NCBI RefSeq assembly: GCF_039655875.1
Contig: NZ_JBBYXK010000001.1
Coordinates: 1,095,001-1,159,000, forward strand
Direction of reading: 5' to 3'
DNA: 64,000 bases
Origin: Emcibacter sp. SYSU 3D8
GTDB taxonomy: Bacteria; Pseudomonadota; Alphaproteobacteria; SMXS01
The notes under the pieces were generated by a model, which worked only from the letters and a program-made list of their open reading frames with translations, made no database searches and was not told the origin of the DNA. The first letter of the stretch is position 1. Each line of letters starts with the position of its first letter. A program made the position numbers and the translations under genes. Positions 54,863 to 64,000 of the stretch are shown here, piece by piece.

Positions 54863-55657
54863 CTACGCGATCTCGGCTACCGCCCGCTTCGCACCGACCA
54901 CGACCAGATTGGCGCGGTACTCGGCCGAGGCATGGATGTCCTCATTGAGGCCGTCGGCGTCCTGGCTGATTCCTGACAGCGCATCGGCGCTGAAGTTGGA
55001 CGACAGCGCGCTTTCCATGGCGGACTGGCGAAACACGCAGGGTCCGGCGCCGGTCACGGCCACGCGGACGCCGTCCGCCGTCTTCGCCACCATGACGCCG
55101 ACCACCGCATAGCGCGACGCCGGGTTCGGGAACTTGAAATAGGCGGCCTTCTGCGGCACCGGGAAGCGCACGGCAGTGACGATTTCGCCCTCGTCCAACG
55201 CAGTCTCGAACATGCCGGTGAAGAAGTCCTCGCCGGCGATCTCGCGCTTGTTGGTCACCACAGTGGCGCCAAGGCCCACGAGCGCCGCCGGATAATCGGC
55301 CGAGGGATCGTTGTTGGCGATGGAGCCGCCGATGGTGCCGCGGTTGCGCACGGCCGGGTCGCCGATCAGGTTCGCCAGTTTGGCCAGCGCCGGAATCGCC
55401 TGCTTCACCTCGGCCGAGGCCGCCACGTCGGCATGCCGTGTCATGGCGCCGATGGTGACCGTGCCGCCCGACACCGAGATGCCCTTCAGGTCCGCGATCT
55501 CGTTCAGGTCGATCAGGTCGCTGGGCTGGGCCAGACGCTGCTTCATGGTGGGCAGCAGGGTCATGCCGCCGGCCAGCAGCTTGGCGTCGCCGCTCTCCGC
55601 CAGCTTGGCGGCGGCCGCGTCGATGCTTCCGGCACGGTGATAGTTGAAATTGTACAT
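54863..55657 (-). CDS. CoxM-type FAD-binding medium subunit
   Basis: 264 residues from MYNFNYHRAGSIDAAAAKLA, with AAAGGAG upstream; the longer frame overlaps the CoxL copy C gene. FAD contacts are LLAGGMTLLPTMKQRL and the TIGGSIA with NDPSADYPA pair. RNRGT is typical of the CO dehydrogenase middle subunit. The C-terminal domain (FPNPASRYAVVGVMV; VTGAGPCVFR) completes the family. It moves electrons from the Fe-S subunit to the acceptor. It lies two bases after the stop of CoxL copy C. Confidence 0.92.
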   Translation of the reverse strand: MYNFNYHRAGSIDAAAAKLAESGDAKLLAGGMTLLPTMKQRLAQPSDLIDLNEIADLKGISVSGGTVTIGAMTRHADVAASAEVKQAIPALAKLANLIGDPAVRNRGTIGGSIANNDPSADYPAALVGLGATVVTNKREIAGEDFFTGMFETALDEGEIVTAVRFPVPQKAAYFKFPNPASRYAVVGVMVAKTADGVRVAVTGAGPCVFRQSAMESALSSNFSADALSGISQDADGLNEDIHASAEYRANLVVVGAKRAVAEIA

Positions 55658-55659
55658 CC

Positions 55660-58032
55660 TCAGCTCCTTTTGGTGGCCGCGGTCCCGGCCTGCAATGCGG
55701 TCCATACTTTAAGCGGTGTGGCGGGCATGTCGAGTGTCCGCACGCCGATGGCGTCGGTGATGGCGTTGATCACGGCGGGCGGCGAACCGATGGCGCCCGC
55801 CTCGCCGCAGCCCTTCGCACCCAGCGGATTGTGGGTGCAGTCGGTGCGCACCACGTCGAGGTCGAAATTCACCAGGTCGTCGGCGCGCGGCATGGCGTAA
55901 TCCATCATCGAGCCTGACAGCAGCTGGCCGCTTTCGGAATCATAGCGGCAGGCTTCCAGCATGGCCTGGCCGATGCCCTGGGCGATACCGCCATGAACCT
56001 GACCCTCGACGATCATGGGATTGATGACCTGGCCGAAATCGTCGACGGCGGTGAACTTGACGATCCGCGTGGCGCCGGTCTCGGGGTCGACCTCGACCTC
56101 ACAGACATAGGCGCCAGCCGGATAGGTGAAATTCTCCGGATCGTAGAACGCAGTTTCCTGCAGGCCGGGCTCCAGTTCCTCCAGCGGATAATGGTGCGGC
56201 ACGTAGGCGGCGAACGCGATCTCGCCGAAGGTCTTGGTCTTGTTCGTACCACGCACCCGGAAGACGCCGTCGTCGAAGTCGATATCCTCGGGTTCGGACT
56301 CCAGCATGTAGGCGGCGATCTTGCGGCCCTTGGTCACGATCTTGTCGCTGGCCTTCATCAGCGCCGAGCCGCCCACGGCCAGCGAGCGCGACCCATAGGT
56401 GCCCATGCCGAACTGGCCCTGCGCCGTGTCGCCGTGCACCACCTCGATCTGGTCGAGCCCGATGCCCAGCCGGCTCGACACCACCTGCGCGAAGGTGGTT
56501 TCATGGCCCTGGCCGTGGCTGTGGGTGCCGGTGAAGATGGTAACATTACCGGTGGGATTGACCCGGATCTCGGCCGATTCGTAGAGCCCGACACCCGCGC
56601 CCAATTGCCCGGCAAGGCGCGACGGCGCCAGGCCGCAGGCCTCGATATAGCAGGACAGGCCGATGCCGCGCAGCCTGCCGCGCGCCTTCGCCTCGGCCCG
56701 GCGCGCCGGGAAGCCGGCATAGTCCGCCAGCGCCAGCGCCTTGTCCAGGCAGGCCTGGTAATCGCCGGTGTCGTAGACCAGCGCAACCGGCGTCTGGTAG
56801 GGGAAAGCGTCTTTCGGGATCATGTTGAGGCGGCGCAGCTCGGCCGGATCCATGCCCAGCTGACGTGCCGCTGTCTCGACGATCCGCTCCAGCAGGAAAG
56901 TGGCCTCGGGCCTGCCTGCGCCGCGATAGGCATCGACCGGCGTGGTGTTGGTGAATACCGACTTCACCTCGACGAAGATCGCGGGCGTGGTGTACTGGCC
57001 GGCGAGCAGCGTGCCGTAGAGATAGGTCGGGATCGACGATGAGAATGTCGACATGTAGGCGCCCAGATTGGCGATGGTCGACACCTTCAGGCCCAGGAAC
57101 CGCCCGGTCGCGTCCAGCGCCAGCCGCGCCTTCGACACATGGTCGCGTCCGTGCGCGTCGTTGAGGAAGGCTTCCGATCGGTCGGCGGTCCATTTCACCG
57201 GCCGGCGCAGCCGCTTCGAGGCCCAGCCGCAGACGGTTTCCTCGGCATAGATGAAGATCTTCGAGCCGAAGCCCCCGCCCACGTCGGGCGACACCACCCG
57301 CAACTTGTGCTCGGGCGCCAGGCCCACAAAGGCCGACAGCACAAGGCGCGCCAGGTGCGGATTCTGGCTGGTGGTGAAGAGGGTGAGCACGTCGGTGCCG
57401 GGATCATAATCGCCCAGCGCCGCCCGGGTCTCGATGGCGTTGGGGATCAACCGGTTGTTGATGATGTCCAGCTCGACGACATGCGCGGCCGAGGCGAACG
57501 CCGCATCGGTGGCTGACTCGTCGCCCAGAACCCAGTCGTAGCAGAGGTTGTTGGCGATGCCGTCGTGGATCGGCGCGGCGGATTGCGCCGAAGCCGTGTC
57601 CACATTGGCCGGCAGATCCTGGAAATCGGGATCGAGCAGGTCCGCGCCCGCCTGCGCTGCGCTGCGCGTCTCGCCGATCACCACCGCATAGGGCTCGCCC
57701 ACATAACGCACAATCCCCTGCGCCAGGGCCGGATGAGGTGGCTGCTTCATGGGCGATCCATCGCGGGAATGGATCATCCAGCCGCACGGCAGAGAGCCGA
57801 TGCCGTCGGCGGCCAGGTCGGCCCCGGTCAGCACGGCCACGACGCCGGGCGAGGCCTCGGCCGCCGATATGTCCAGCGATCCGATGCGGGCGTGGGCATG
57901 GGACGAGCGCGCGAAGACTGCGTGGAGTTGTCCTGGACGGTTGATATCGTCGGTATAGCGCCCGCGTCCGGTGATGAACCGAACGTCCTCCTTGCGCCTG
58001 ACCCGCGCGCCGATTCCGGTCTCTGCCGTCAT
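55660..58032 (-). CDS. CoxL-type molybdopterin large subunit, copy C
   Basis: 790 residues, the most divergent of the three copies ([20 protein letters not shown]). Its cofactor region is [16 protein letters not shown] and the active loop [14 protein letters not shown] is form [16 protein letters not shown] stands near the end. It follows CoxS by 52 bases and precedes CoxM by two, so it is the primary large subunit of the CoxS-L-M set. GGGGAG lies six bases before the ATG. The lack of the AYxCSFR motif means CO oxidation cannot be assumed. Confidence 0.9.
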   Translation of the reverse strand: MTAETGIGARVRRKEDVRFITGRGRYTDDINRPGQLHAVFARSSHAHARIGSLDISAAEASPGVVAVLTGADLAADGIGSLPCGWMIHSRDGSPMKQPPHPALAQGIVRYVGEPYAVVIGETRSAAQAGADLLDPDFQDLPANVDTASAQSAAPIHDGIANNLCYDWVLGDESATDAAFASAAHVVELDIINNRLIPNAIETRAALGDYDPGTDVLTLFTTSQNPHLARLVLSAFVGLAPEHKLRVVSPDVGGGFGSKIFIYAEETVCGWASKRLRRPVKWTADRSEAFLNDAHGRDHVSKARLALDATGRFLGLKVSTIANLGAYMSTFSSSIPTYLYGTLLAGQYTTPAIFVEVKSVFTNTTPVDAYRGAGRPEATFLLERIVETAARQLGMDPAELRRLNMIPKDAFPYQTPVALVYDTGDYQACLDKALALADYAGFPARRAEAKARGRLRGIGLSCYIEACGLAPSRLAGQLGAGVGLYESAEIRVNPTGNVTIFTGTHSHGQGHETTFAQVVSSRLGIGLDQIEVVHGDTAQGQFGMGTYGSRSLAVGGSALMKASDKIVTKGRKIAAYMLESEPEDIDFDDGVFRVRGTNKTKTFGEIAFAAYVPHHYPLEELEPGLQETAFYDPENFTYPAGAYVCEVEVDPETGATRIVKFTAVDDFGQVINPMIVEGQVHGGIAQGIGQAMLEACRYDSESGQLLSGSMMDYAMPRADDLVNFDLDVVRTDCTHNPLGAKGCGEAGAIGSPPAVINAITDAIGVRTLDMPATPLKVWTALQAGTAATKRS

Positions 58033-58084
58033 CGCCGACTCCCCGCTTCAGTCTTCGGCGAAAATCCGGTTCGCCGTCCGGTGA

Positions 58085-58555
<471 letters not shown>

Positions 58556-58592
58556 GCTATCCCCATAATCCCTGAGAACTCCCCGAATCCCG

Positions 58593-59204
58593 TCACTTCG
58601 CCAAGAAGTATATCACCAGAATGGCAGCGATCACGAGAACGCCGATAGTGAATGGCGAGACCCCACGCTTCTTTGGCATGACCGGTATGGCCGGCGCGAC
58701 CGAAGCGGGCGATGGCGCCGATTGGCCCTGGGACTGCGACTGGCTCCCCGATTGGTCCTGCTCCGCGCTGGCGACGATCGCCGTAAAGGTGCCAAAGAAT
58801 TCATCGGCCATCTTCTTGATGGTGCCCGCCACCAGCCGTGCGCCGACCTGGGCCAGTTTGCCGCCAACCTGGGCGTCGACCACATAGGTCAGCAGCGTGC
58901 CGTCGCCTTCATCGGTCAGCGCCACCTTGGCGGTGCCTTTGGCGAAGCCGGCGACGCCGCCCTTGCCTTCACCGCGGATGGTGTAGCCGTTGGGTGGGTC
59001 GATGTCCTCAAGGGTCACGTCACCGGTGAATTTGGCGCTGACCGGACCGACCTTGGCCTGGACCACCGCGGACATGGCTGTATCCGACGTTTTCTGGATC
59101 GACTCGCAGCCCGGGATGCAACGGCCCAGGATTTCGGCGTCGTTGAGCGCTTCCCACACACGCTGGCGCGGAGCCGGGATGTGGTATTCGCCGTTCATTT
59201 CCAT
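58593..59204 (-). CDS. CoxG-type SRPBCC protein with C-terminal membrane anchor
   Basis: 203 residues from [20 protein letters not shown]; a longer frame to 59249 adds 15 unlike residues. The CoxG core ([17 protein letters not shown], then [20 protein letters not shown] and [20 protein letters not shown]) fills residues 1-150. A Gln/Ser/Pro-rich linker follows. The end is a transmembrane helix ([19 protein letters not shown]). In CO-oxidising bacteria CoxG anchors the hydroxylase to the membrane. This is the first gene of the minus-strand cox operon. GGAGAG precedes the ATG. Confidence 0.9.
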   Translation of the reverse strand: MEMNGEYHIPAPRQRVWEALNDAEILGRCIPGCESIQKTSDTAMSAVVQAKVGPVSAKFTGDVTLEDIDPPNGYTIRGEGKGGVAGFAKGTAKVALTDEGDGTLLTYVVDAQVGGKLAQVGARLVAGTIKKMADEFFGTFTAIVASAEQDQSGSQSQSQGQSAPSPASVAPAIPVMPKKRGVSPFTIGVLVIAAILVIYFLAK

Positions 59205-59426
59205 GTCGGGATGCTCTCCAATGGCTCGCGCAGGGCAGCTTCGCGTCACCGCTGGGGAAAACTAGAGCCTCGATGATTGATGTCCAAGTCTTTTGTTTTA
59301 TGTCCAGCGCAAGCCTTGGTGCGCGCCACGTCGCTCAGTCGCACATGAAGGCAAAAGTTCAACGCAGTCATGCGCATGGCCCCGGTCGGTTTTTGTGGTC
59401 GAGTGCAGTGAAAAAAGCTACATTCT

Positions 59427-59458
59427 CGTCAGATTGTCTTTTTTAGACAGTCCTGACG
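59427..59458. promoter_or_regulatory. nested inverted repeat, candidate operator of the cox TetR regulator
   Basis: CGTCAG-AT-TGTCT-TTTTT-AGACA-GTC-CTGACG: two nested pairs of arms (6 and 5 bases) around a T5 centre, in the divergent region between coxG and the TetR gene. It ends 24 bases before the TetR start. Well placed for autoregulation and perhaps control of the cox operon. Confidence 0.5.
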
Positions 59459-59482
59459 GATTTGTTTGGATGGAGAACCAGA

Positions 59483-60157
59483 GTGCCAGTCCTGAGACGC
59501 GCGCGTCGGCGCGACCTGAACCTCGACAATGGCCAGACAGCGGCCATGGGCTGGCAGGCGCAGAAGAGCGCCGCAACCCAGCGCCGGGTGCTTGAAGCCG
59601 CGATCGCCTGCTTCGTGGAAGTCGGCTATGCACGGACGACGACGACATTGATCGCCGATCGGGCCGGATTGTCGCGCGGCGCCATGCTGCATCACTTCCC
59701 GTCCAAGGCCGAGGTGGTGAAGGCGGCGATCGACCATCTGCACACCAAGAGGCTGCGGGCATTCCGCAAGGCCATCGCCGCGATCCAGCCGGGCAAGGAC
59801 CGGCTTCGCTCGGCGCTTCGGGCCTATTGGGCGCACGTGACCCATCCGCTGTTCTTCGCCTTCGTCGAGCTGAAAGTGAACGGCCGGACCGATCCCGAGC
59901 TGGCCGAAATCCTCGATCCGGCGCAGGCCGCGTTCGATGAGGAATGGACCGACACGGCACGCGAGTTGTTCCCGGAATGGCGCGACGATCCGGAAGGTCT
60001 CGAGACCGCCCTGGACCTGCTGCAATATGTGCTGGACGGCATGGCCCTCAACCTGGCCGACGGTCGCCCGAACGTGCACAGCGAGCGGATGCTCGATTAT
60101 CTTGAGACGCGGCTGCGCGAGCTGCGTCCGCTGGTTGCCACCCGCGCCGCCGAGTAA
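59483..60157 (+). CDS. TetR-family transcriptional regulator next to the cox operon
   Basis: 224 residues from GTG 59483, which has GGAG seven bases upstream; TTG 59462 and ATG 59546 are alternatives. The helix-turn-helix is TQRRVLEAAIACFVEVGYAR, TTTTLIADRAGLSRGAMLHH with FPSKAEV. The N-terminal 25 residues are Arg-rich, an extension seen in some members. It diverges from coxG, with a 278-base gap that carries a strong inverted repeat, so it likely regulates the cox genes. Ligand unknown. Confidence 0.87.
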   Translation: MPVLRRARRRDLNLDNGQTAAMGWQAQKSAATQRRVLEAAIACFVEVGYARTTTTLIADRAGLSRGAMLHHFPSKAEVVKAAIDHLHTKRLRAFRKAIAAIQPGKDRLRSALRAYWAHVTHPLFFAFVELKVNGRTDPELAEILDPAQAAFDEEWTDTARELFPEWRDDPEGLETALDLLQYVLDGMALNLADGRPNVHSERMLDYLETRLRELRPLVATRAAE

Positions 60158-60198
60158 CGTCCCGCAGCCGGTCGCAAGTTCGCCGGACCGATCGCCAG

Positions 60199-60221
60199 GG
60201 CCCGCTGCAAGGCGGGCCTTT
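60199..60221 (+). terminator. hairpin after the TetR gene
   Basis: GGCCCGC-TGCAAG-GCGGGCC forms a 7-bp stem followed by TTT only. A probable weak terminator 41 bases after the TetR stop, between convergent genes. Confidence 0.5.
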
Positions 60222-60264
60222 GCATGCAGGGACCCGGCGGACTCCGGCCCGCGGCACATGCGTC

Positions 60265-61485
60265 CTACGGATCGACCAGGATCACCCGCAGATCGTTGAC
60301 GTTGGTGTGCGTCGGGCCGCTGACGATCTGCTGGCCCATGACGGCGAAAAAGCGACCCGCATCGTTGCGCCGGAGCGCGTCCGCCGGGGCCATGCCGGCC
60401 GACGCCGCGCGCGCCAGCGTGCCGCCGTCGAACCACGCACCCGCCGCATCGGCGGCGCCGTCGATGCCGTCGGTGTCGCAGGCAATGCCGGACACGCGCG
60501 GATCCCCGCCGCAAGCGACCAGCAGGGCAAGGACATATTCGTGGCTCGGGCCGCCGATGCCGTCGCCGGCGATGGTGACGGTCAGTTCGCCGCCCGAGAT
60601 CAGCGCCACCTTGTCTCCGCGCGCGAGATAATCCATCGCCAGCGCCGCATGCCGGCCCGCTACCTCCCGCGCCTCACCCTCTACCGCATCGCCCAGCAGT
60701 ACCGCCCTGTAGCCGGCTGTCTCGGCGACGGTAGCCGCCGCGGCCAGCGCATCGGCAGGCCGGGCAACCAGCACATAATCGCCCCAAGGCGCTGCGACCG
60801 GGTCCGTGCCTGCCTCGAGGTGACGGCGAACGGCCTCGGGCACGTCGAGGCGATAACGGGCGATCACCGCGCGCGCGTCGGCGAAACTGGTGGGATCAGG
60901 CACGGTCGAACCGGACGCGATCACCAGTGGGTCGTCGCCCGGCACGTCCGAGATGGCCAGGGTCAGCAGGCGCGCGGGCCGGGCTGCCTGCGCCAGCCTG
61001 CCGCCCTTGATCGCCGAGAGGTGGCGGCGGATGCAGTTGATCTCGCCGATGGGGGCGCCTGCCCTGAGCAGGGCGGCCGTTACCGCCTGCTTGTCGGCAA
61101 GCGTGAGGCCGGGCGCCGGCAGCGGCATGAGCGCCGAGCCGCCGCCGGACAGCAGACAGATAACAAGATCGTCAGCGGTCAATCCGCCGACAAGGCCCAG
61201 AATGCGCCGCGCCGCCCGTTCGCCGCTGGCGTCGGGCACCGGATGCCCCGCCTCGACGATCTCGATGCCGCTCGTTGGCGCGCCGTGGCCATGGCGGGTA
61301 ACGACCAATCCTTCGACCGGCGCGGGATAATGTGCCTCCAGCACCCGTGCCATCTCGGCACTGGCCTTGCCCGCGCCAACGACAATGGTTCGCCCGGCGG
61401 GCGGCACAGGCAGATGCAGCGGCAGGCAATGCTCCGGCTGGGCCGCTTCGACCGCCGCCGCGAACATGCGCCGGAACAGCTCCAT
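60265..61485 (-). CDS. glycerate 2-kinase (MOFRL/DUF4147 type)
   Basis: 406 residues. The N-terminal DUF4147 domain has TIVVGAGKASAEMARVLE, VVTRHGHG and LLSGGGSALMPLPAPGLTL. The C-terminal MOFRL domain has ALISGGELTVTIAGDGIGGP, then HEYVLALLVACGG and GPTHTNVNDLRVILVDP. These enzymes phosphorylate glycerate to 2-phosphoglycerate; older names such as hydroxypyruvate reductase TtuD refer to the same family. The start overlaps the previous stop by one base (TGATG), so it is coupled to the tartronate-semialdehyde reductase gene and completes its pathway. Confidence 0.9.
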   Translation of the reverse strand: MELFRRMFAAAVEAAQPEHCLPLHLPVPPAGRTIVVGAGKASAEMARVLEAHYPAPVEGLVVTRHGHGAPTSGIEIVEAGHPVPDASGERAARRILGLVGGLTADDLVICLLSGGGSALMPLPAPGLTLADKQAVTAALLRAGAPIGEINCIRRHLSAIKGGRLAQAARPARLLTLAISDVPGDDPLVIASGSTVPDPTSFADARAVIARYRLDVPEAVRRHLEAGTDPVAAPWGDYVLVARPADALAAAATVAETAGYRAVLLGDAVEGEAREVAGRHAALAMDYLARGDKVALISGGELTVTIAGDGIGGPSHEYVLALLVACGGDPRVSGIACDTDGIDGAADAAGAWFDGGTLARAASAGMAPADALRRNDAGRFFAVMGQQIVSGPTHTNVNDLRVILVDP

Positions 61486-62366
61486 CAGTCGCGCCGGGTC
61501 ATCGCTTCCAGCCGGGCGATCAGGCTGGACGTATCCCAGCGGCCGCCGCCCAGGCCCTGGACCTCGCCGTAGAACTGGTCGATCAGCGCGGTGAGCGGCA
61601 GGTGGGCGCCGTTGCGCCGGGATTCGTCGAGCGTCATGCCGAGATCCTTGCGCATCCAGTTGACGGCGAAGCCGTGCTCGAACCGGCCGTCGGTCATGGT
61701 CTCGTAGCGGTTCTCCATCTGCCAGCTCTGCGCCGCGCCATGACGGATGACATCGACGACGGCGCGCGGATCGAGTCCGGCCTGCTTGGCGAAATGGATG
61801 CCTTCAGACAGCCCCTGCACCACGCCGGCGATGCAGATCTGGTTGACCATCTTGGTGAGCTGGCCGTGGCCTGCCGGTCCCATCAGCCGCACTGCCTTGG
61901 CGAATACATTCATGGCGGCTTCCGCCCGGTCGAAGACCGCCGGGTCACCGCCCACCATCACCGTCAGCTTGCCGTTCTCGGCACCCGCCTGCCCGCCCGA
62001 GACCGGGGCGTCGAGCACGCCGATCCCGCGTTCCTTGCCCGCGGCGTCCAGCTCGCGCGCCAGCACGGCGGAGGCCGTGGTGTGGTCGATCAGGATGCTG
62101 CCCGCCGCCATCGCGGTGAATGCGCCATCCTGGCCCAGGATCACCTGGCGCACGTCGTCGTCATTACCGACACAGGAAAACACCATGGCGCAGCCCTCCG
62201 CGGCTTCGGCGGGCGTGGCCGCGGCTGCGCCGCCATGCTGCGCCACCCAGGCGTCTGCGCGCGCCTTGGTCCGGTTGAAGACCGAAACATCGTAACCCGC
62301 CGCCCTGAGATGCCCGGCCATGGGATACCCCATCACGCCCAGGCCCAGAAACGCCACCTTCTCCAT
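61485..62366 (-). CDS. 2-hydroxy-3-oxopropionate (tartronate semialdehyde) reductase family protein
   Basis: 293 residues of the beta-hydroxyacid dehydrogenase family. Visible are the NAD-binding loop FLGLGVMGYPMAGHLRAAGY, the substrate loop DAPVSGGQAGAENGKLT and the catalytic Lys segment GHGQLTKMVNQICIAG. It would reduce tartronate semialdehyde to glycerate, which the coupled downstream kinase phosphorylates. 3-hydroxyisobutyrate dehydrogenase is the alternative; the kinase neighbour favours the first. Glyoxylate carboligase is not in the window. It diverges from the chromate transporter gene. Confidence 0.87.
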   Translation of the reverse strand: MEKVAFLGLGVMGYPMAGHLRAAGYDVSVFNRTKARADAWVAQHGGAAAATPAEAAEGCAMVFSCVGNDDDVRQVILGQDGAFTAMAAGSILIDHTTASAVLARELDAAGKERGIGVLDAPVSGGQAGAENGKLTVMVGGDPAVFDRAEAAMNVFAKAVRLMGPAGHGQLTKMVNQICIAGVVQGLSEGIHFAKQAGLDPRAVVDVIRHGAAQSWQMENRYETMTDGRFEHGFAVNWMRKDLGMTLDESRRNGAHLPLTALIDQFYGEVQGLGGGRWDTSSLIARLEAMTRRD

Positions 62367-62578
62367 CGCCCTGCCTTTCGTCGTTCGGCGCCAGCATAGA
62401 AATCTTCCCCTGCAGAGGAAAGGCCGTCACCGGATCGTCACGGGACCGATGCATGTTGCACACCGGATGATGGCGGAATAGCCTTCTTGAGGGGATCGCC
62501 GTCTCCCCGCAGATGGACCATCCATCCAAGCGCGGCGCCTCCGGCATCCGTGTGGACGCCCTTGACGGAGCAATAGCG

Positions 62579-63934
62579 ATGGATGGCATGACAGCACCCG
62601 CACCCCACGTTTCGTTCGGCGAGGCGTTCCGCACCTTCGGCAAGATCGGACTGCTGAGCTTCGGTGGGCCTGCCGGACAGATCGCGCTGATGCACCGCAT
62701 CCTGGTGGATGAAAAGAAGTGGGTGGGCGAAGACCGCTTCCTGCATGCGCTCAATTTCTGCATGCTGCTGCCTGGCCCGGAGGCGCAGCAGCTTGCCACC
62801 TATATCGGCTGGATGCTGCACCGGACACGGGGCGCGATCGTCGCTGGCCTTTTGTTCATCCTGCCGGGATTCTGCGTGATCGCCGCCCTCAGCACGGCGT
62901 ACATGCTCTTCCAGCAAACCACCTGGATCGACACCGTGTTTTTCGGGTTGAAGGCCGCCGTGCTCGCCATTGTCGTCGAGGCGCTGCTGAAAGTGGCGCG
63001 GCGTGCGTTGAAGAGCCGGGCCATGGTTGCGGTCGCGGCGCTGGCCTTCCTTGCGCTGTTTCTGTTCAAGCTGCCGTTCCCGCTGGTGATCGCCGCCGCG
63101 GCCCTCGCCGGCTATCTGGCCGCGCGGATCAGGCCTAGCCTGATCGCCCTGCCTTCCGGCCACGCCGGCCCGGCCGCGCTCATGGCGGTCGATGCGCGGT
63201 CTCCGGTCCAGCCAACCGTGCGGCGGGCACTGGGCCTGACCGCCGTCTGGCTTGCCATCTGGGGCAGCCTGCCGCTGCTGCTGGTCGGCCTGTTCGGCTG
63301 GGACAGCGTCTATGCACCCATCGCGCTGTTCTTCTCCAAGATGGCGGTGGTGACCTTTGGCGGCGCCTACGCGGTGCTGAGCTACGTAGCGCAGGAAGCG
63401 GTCGGCACCTATGCCTGGCTGCGCCCTGGCGAGATGCTGGATGGACTGGCATTGGCCGAGACCACGCCCGGGCCGCTGATCATGGTGCTGACCTATGTGG
63501 GCTTCATCGCCGGCTTTCGCGACGCGGCGGGGCTCGACCCTGTCATCGGCGGCCTGATCGGGGCGCTGCTCGCCACCTGGGTGACCTTCGCACCCTGTTT
63601 CCTCTGGATCCTGCTGGGCGCGCCCTATGTCGAGCGCTTGCTGGGCAACCGCGCGCTGACCATGGCGCTGAGCACAGTCACCGCCGCCGTCGTCGGCGTG
63701 ATCCTGAATTTGGCCCTGTGGTTCGGGCTGCATATGCTGTTCGCCGACCATCGAGCGTTTTCCCTGGGACCACTCGACATGGAACTGCCGGTGCCGGCGT
63801 CGCTGGACCCGCTGGCGCTGCTGCTGGCCGCCGCCGCCATGATCGCGCTGATGCGGTTCAAATGGGGCGTGTTGCCGACCCTCGCCGGCTGCGCCGTTGC
63901 CGGCGCGGCGCTGCAGGTGTTCGTGCGCGGCTGA
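62579..63934 (+). CDS. chrA: chromate transporter, ChrA family
   Basis: 451 residues from ATG 62579, with CGGAG eight bases upstream; the frame could start at 62513 but without a site. Two CHR domains are present: the first opens FGEAFRTFGKIGLLSFGGPAG with MLLPGPEAQQLATYIGW. The second has FFSKMAVVTFGGAYAVLSYV and LAETTPGPLIMVLTYVGF. About ten membrane helices are compatible. ChrA exports chromate or, in some bacteria, moves sulfate-like anions. No chrB regulator gene is nearby. Confidence 0.92.
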   Translation: MDGMTAPAPHVSFGEAFRTFGKIGLLSFGGPAGQIALMHRILVDEKKWVGEDRFLHALNFCMLLPGPEAQQLATYIGWMLHRTRGAIVAGLLFILPGFCVIAALSTAYMLFQQTTWIDTVFFGLKAAVLAIVVEALLKVARRALKSRAMVAVAALAFLALFLFKLPFPLVIAAAALAGYLAARIRPSLIALPSGHAGPAALMAVDARSPVQPTVRRALGLTAVWLAIWGSLPLLLVGLFGWDSVYAPIALFFSKMAVVTFGGAYAVLSYVAQEAVGTYAWLRPGEMLDGLALAETTPGPLIMVLTYVGFIAGFRDAAGLDPVIGGLIGALLATWVTFAPCFLWILLGAPYVERLLGNRALTMALSTVTAAVVGVILNLALWFGLHMLFADHRAFSLGPLDMELPVPASLDPLALLLAAAAMIALMRFKWGVLPTLAGCAVAGAALQVFVRG

Positions 63935-63941
63935 AGGACAA

Positions 63942-64000
63942 TCAGCCGGCGACGGCCGCCACCGTGATCCTTGCCGCCGCGAGGCCGCTGCAAATGACGT
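63942..64000 (-). CDS. 3' end of a gene entering from the right edge
   Basis: The minus-strand frame ending TGA at 63944-63942 reads VICSGLAAARITVAAVAG up to the edge. It is convergent with chrA, seven bases apart. The stretch is too short to assign a family, and it may not be coding. Confidence 0.4.
   Translation of the reverse strand, partial: VICSGLAAARITVAAVAG

Overview
This 64 kb window is GC-rich, densely coded and without RNA genes, insertion sequences or CRISPR arrays that I could see. Gene content points to an environmental alphaproteobacterium with a lipid- and CoA-centred metabolism. The signs are CoxG/CoxS/CoxM/CoxL-type molybdenum hydroxylases, an Anbu/ATP-grasp/alpha-E cluster, a wax-ester synthase, paired SCPx-like thiolases, a P450, a Rieske oxygenase and a TonB receptor. 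I cannot name the genus from sequence alone.

Layout. 1-4.4 kb: a DUF1499 membrane protein (cut by the left edge), then glutathione-dependent formaldehyde dehydrogenase, a PanE-like reductase, a VOC protein and an enoyl-CoA hydratase in one direction. 4.6-7.9 kb: circularly permuted ATP-grasp, alpha-E protein and the proteasome-like peptidase Anbu. 8-27.2 kb: two very large secreted repeat proteins (about 1,700 residues each, minus strand). Between them lie an MshEN-AAA ATPase, a wax-ester synthase, an SLC13-type permease, a Rieske oxygenase and an LLM flavin oxidoreductase. A small secreted protein lies just upstream of the second giant gene. 27.3-30.2 kb: a ferredoxin and two tandem thiolase-like genes. 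30-46 kb: mixed housekeeping and catabolic genes (RlmI-type methyltransferase, GST, aldo/keto reductase, patatin lipoprotein, HAD, ADH, MFS, TetR, P450, TonB receptor, SDR, GNAT). 46.2-47.3 kb: a two-gene TIR plus SLATT/DUF4231 membrane cassette. 47.5-60.2 kb: a molybdenum-hydroxylase region with three CoxL-type large subunits, one FAD subunit, one Fe-S subunit, CoxG, XdhC, a cofactor-maturation fusion protein and a TetR regulator. 60.2-64 kb: tartronate-semialdehyde reductase, glycerate 2-kinase, a chromate transporter, and the tail of a gene that enters from the right edge.

How the genes work together. The cox region looks like a nearly self-contained oxidation system. CoxG, CoxS, CoxL, CoxM and a second CoxL form one minus-strand operon next to a divergent TetR gene. 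The third CoxL is co-directional with XdhC and the MoCo fusion protein on the facing strand. GlxR and glycerate kinase overlap by one base and form the lower glyoxylate/glycerate route.

The two most interesting items are these. First, the pair of collinear giant repeat proteins: 19 matching repeat landmarks each, Sec signal, no cysteine, similar leaders and related terminators. One of them lies beside an ATPase with an MshEN domain. Second, the TIR-2TM plus SLATT pair, which has the form of a compact NAD-consuming/membrane-effector conflict module. A TonB receptor whose only signal-peptide-preserving start is ATT is also notable.
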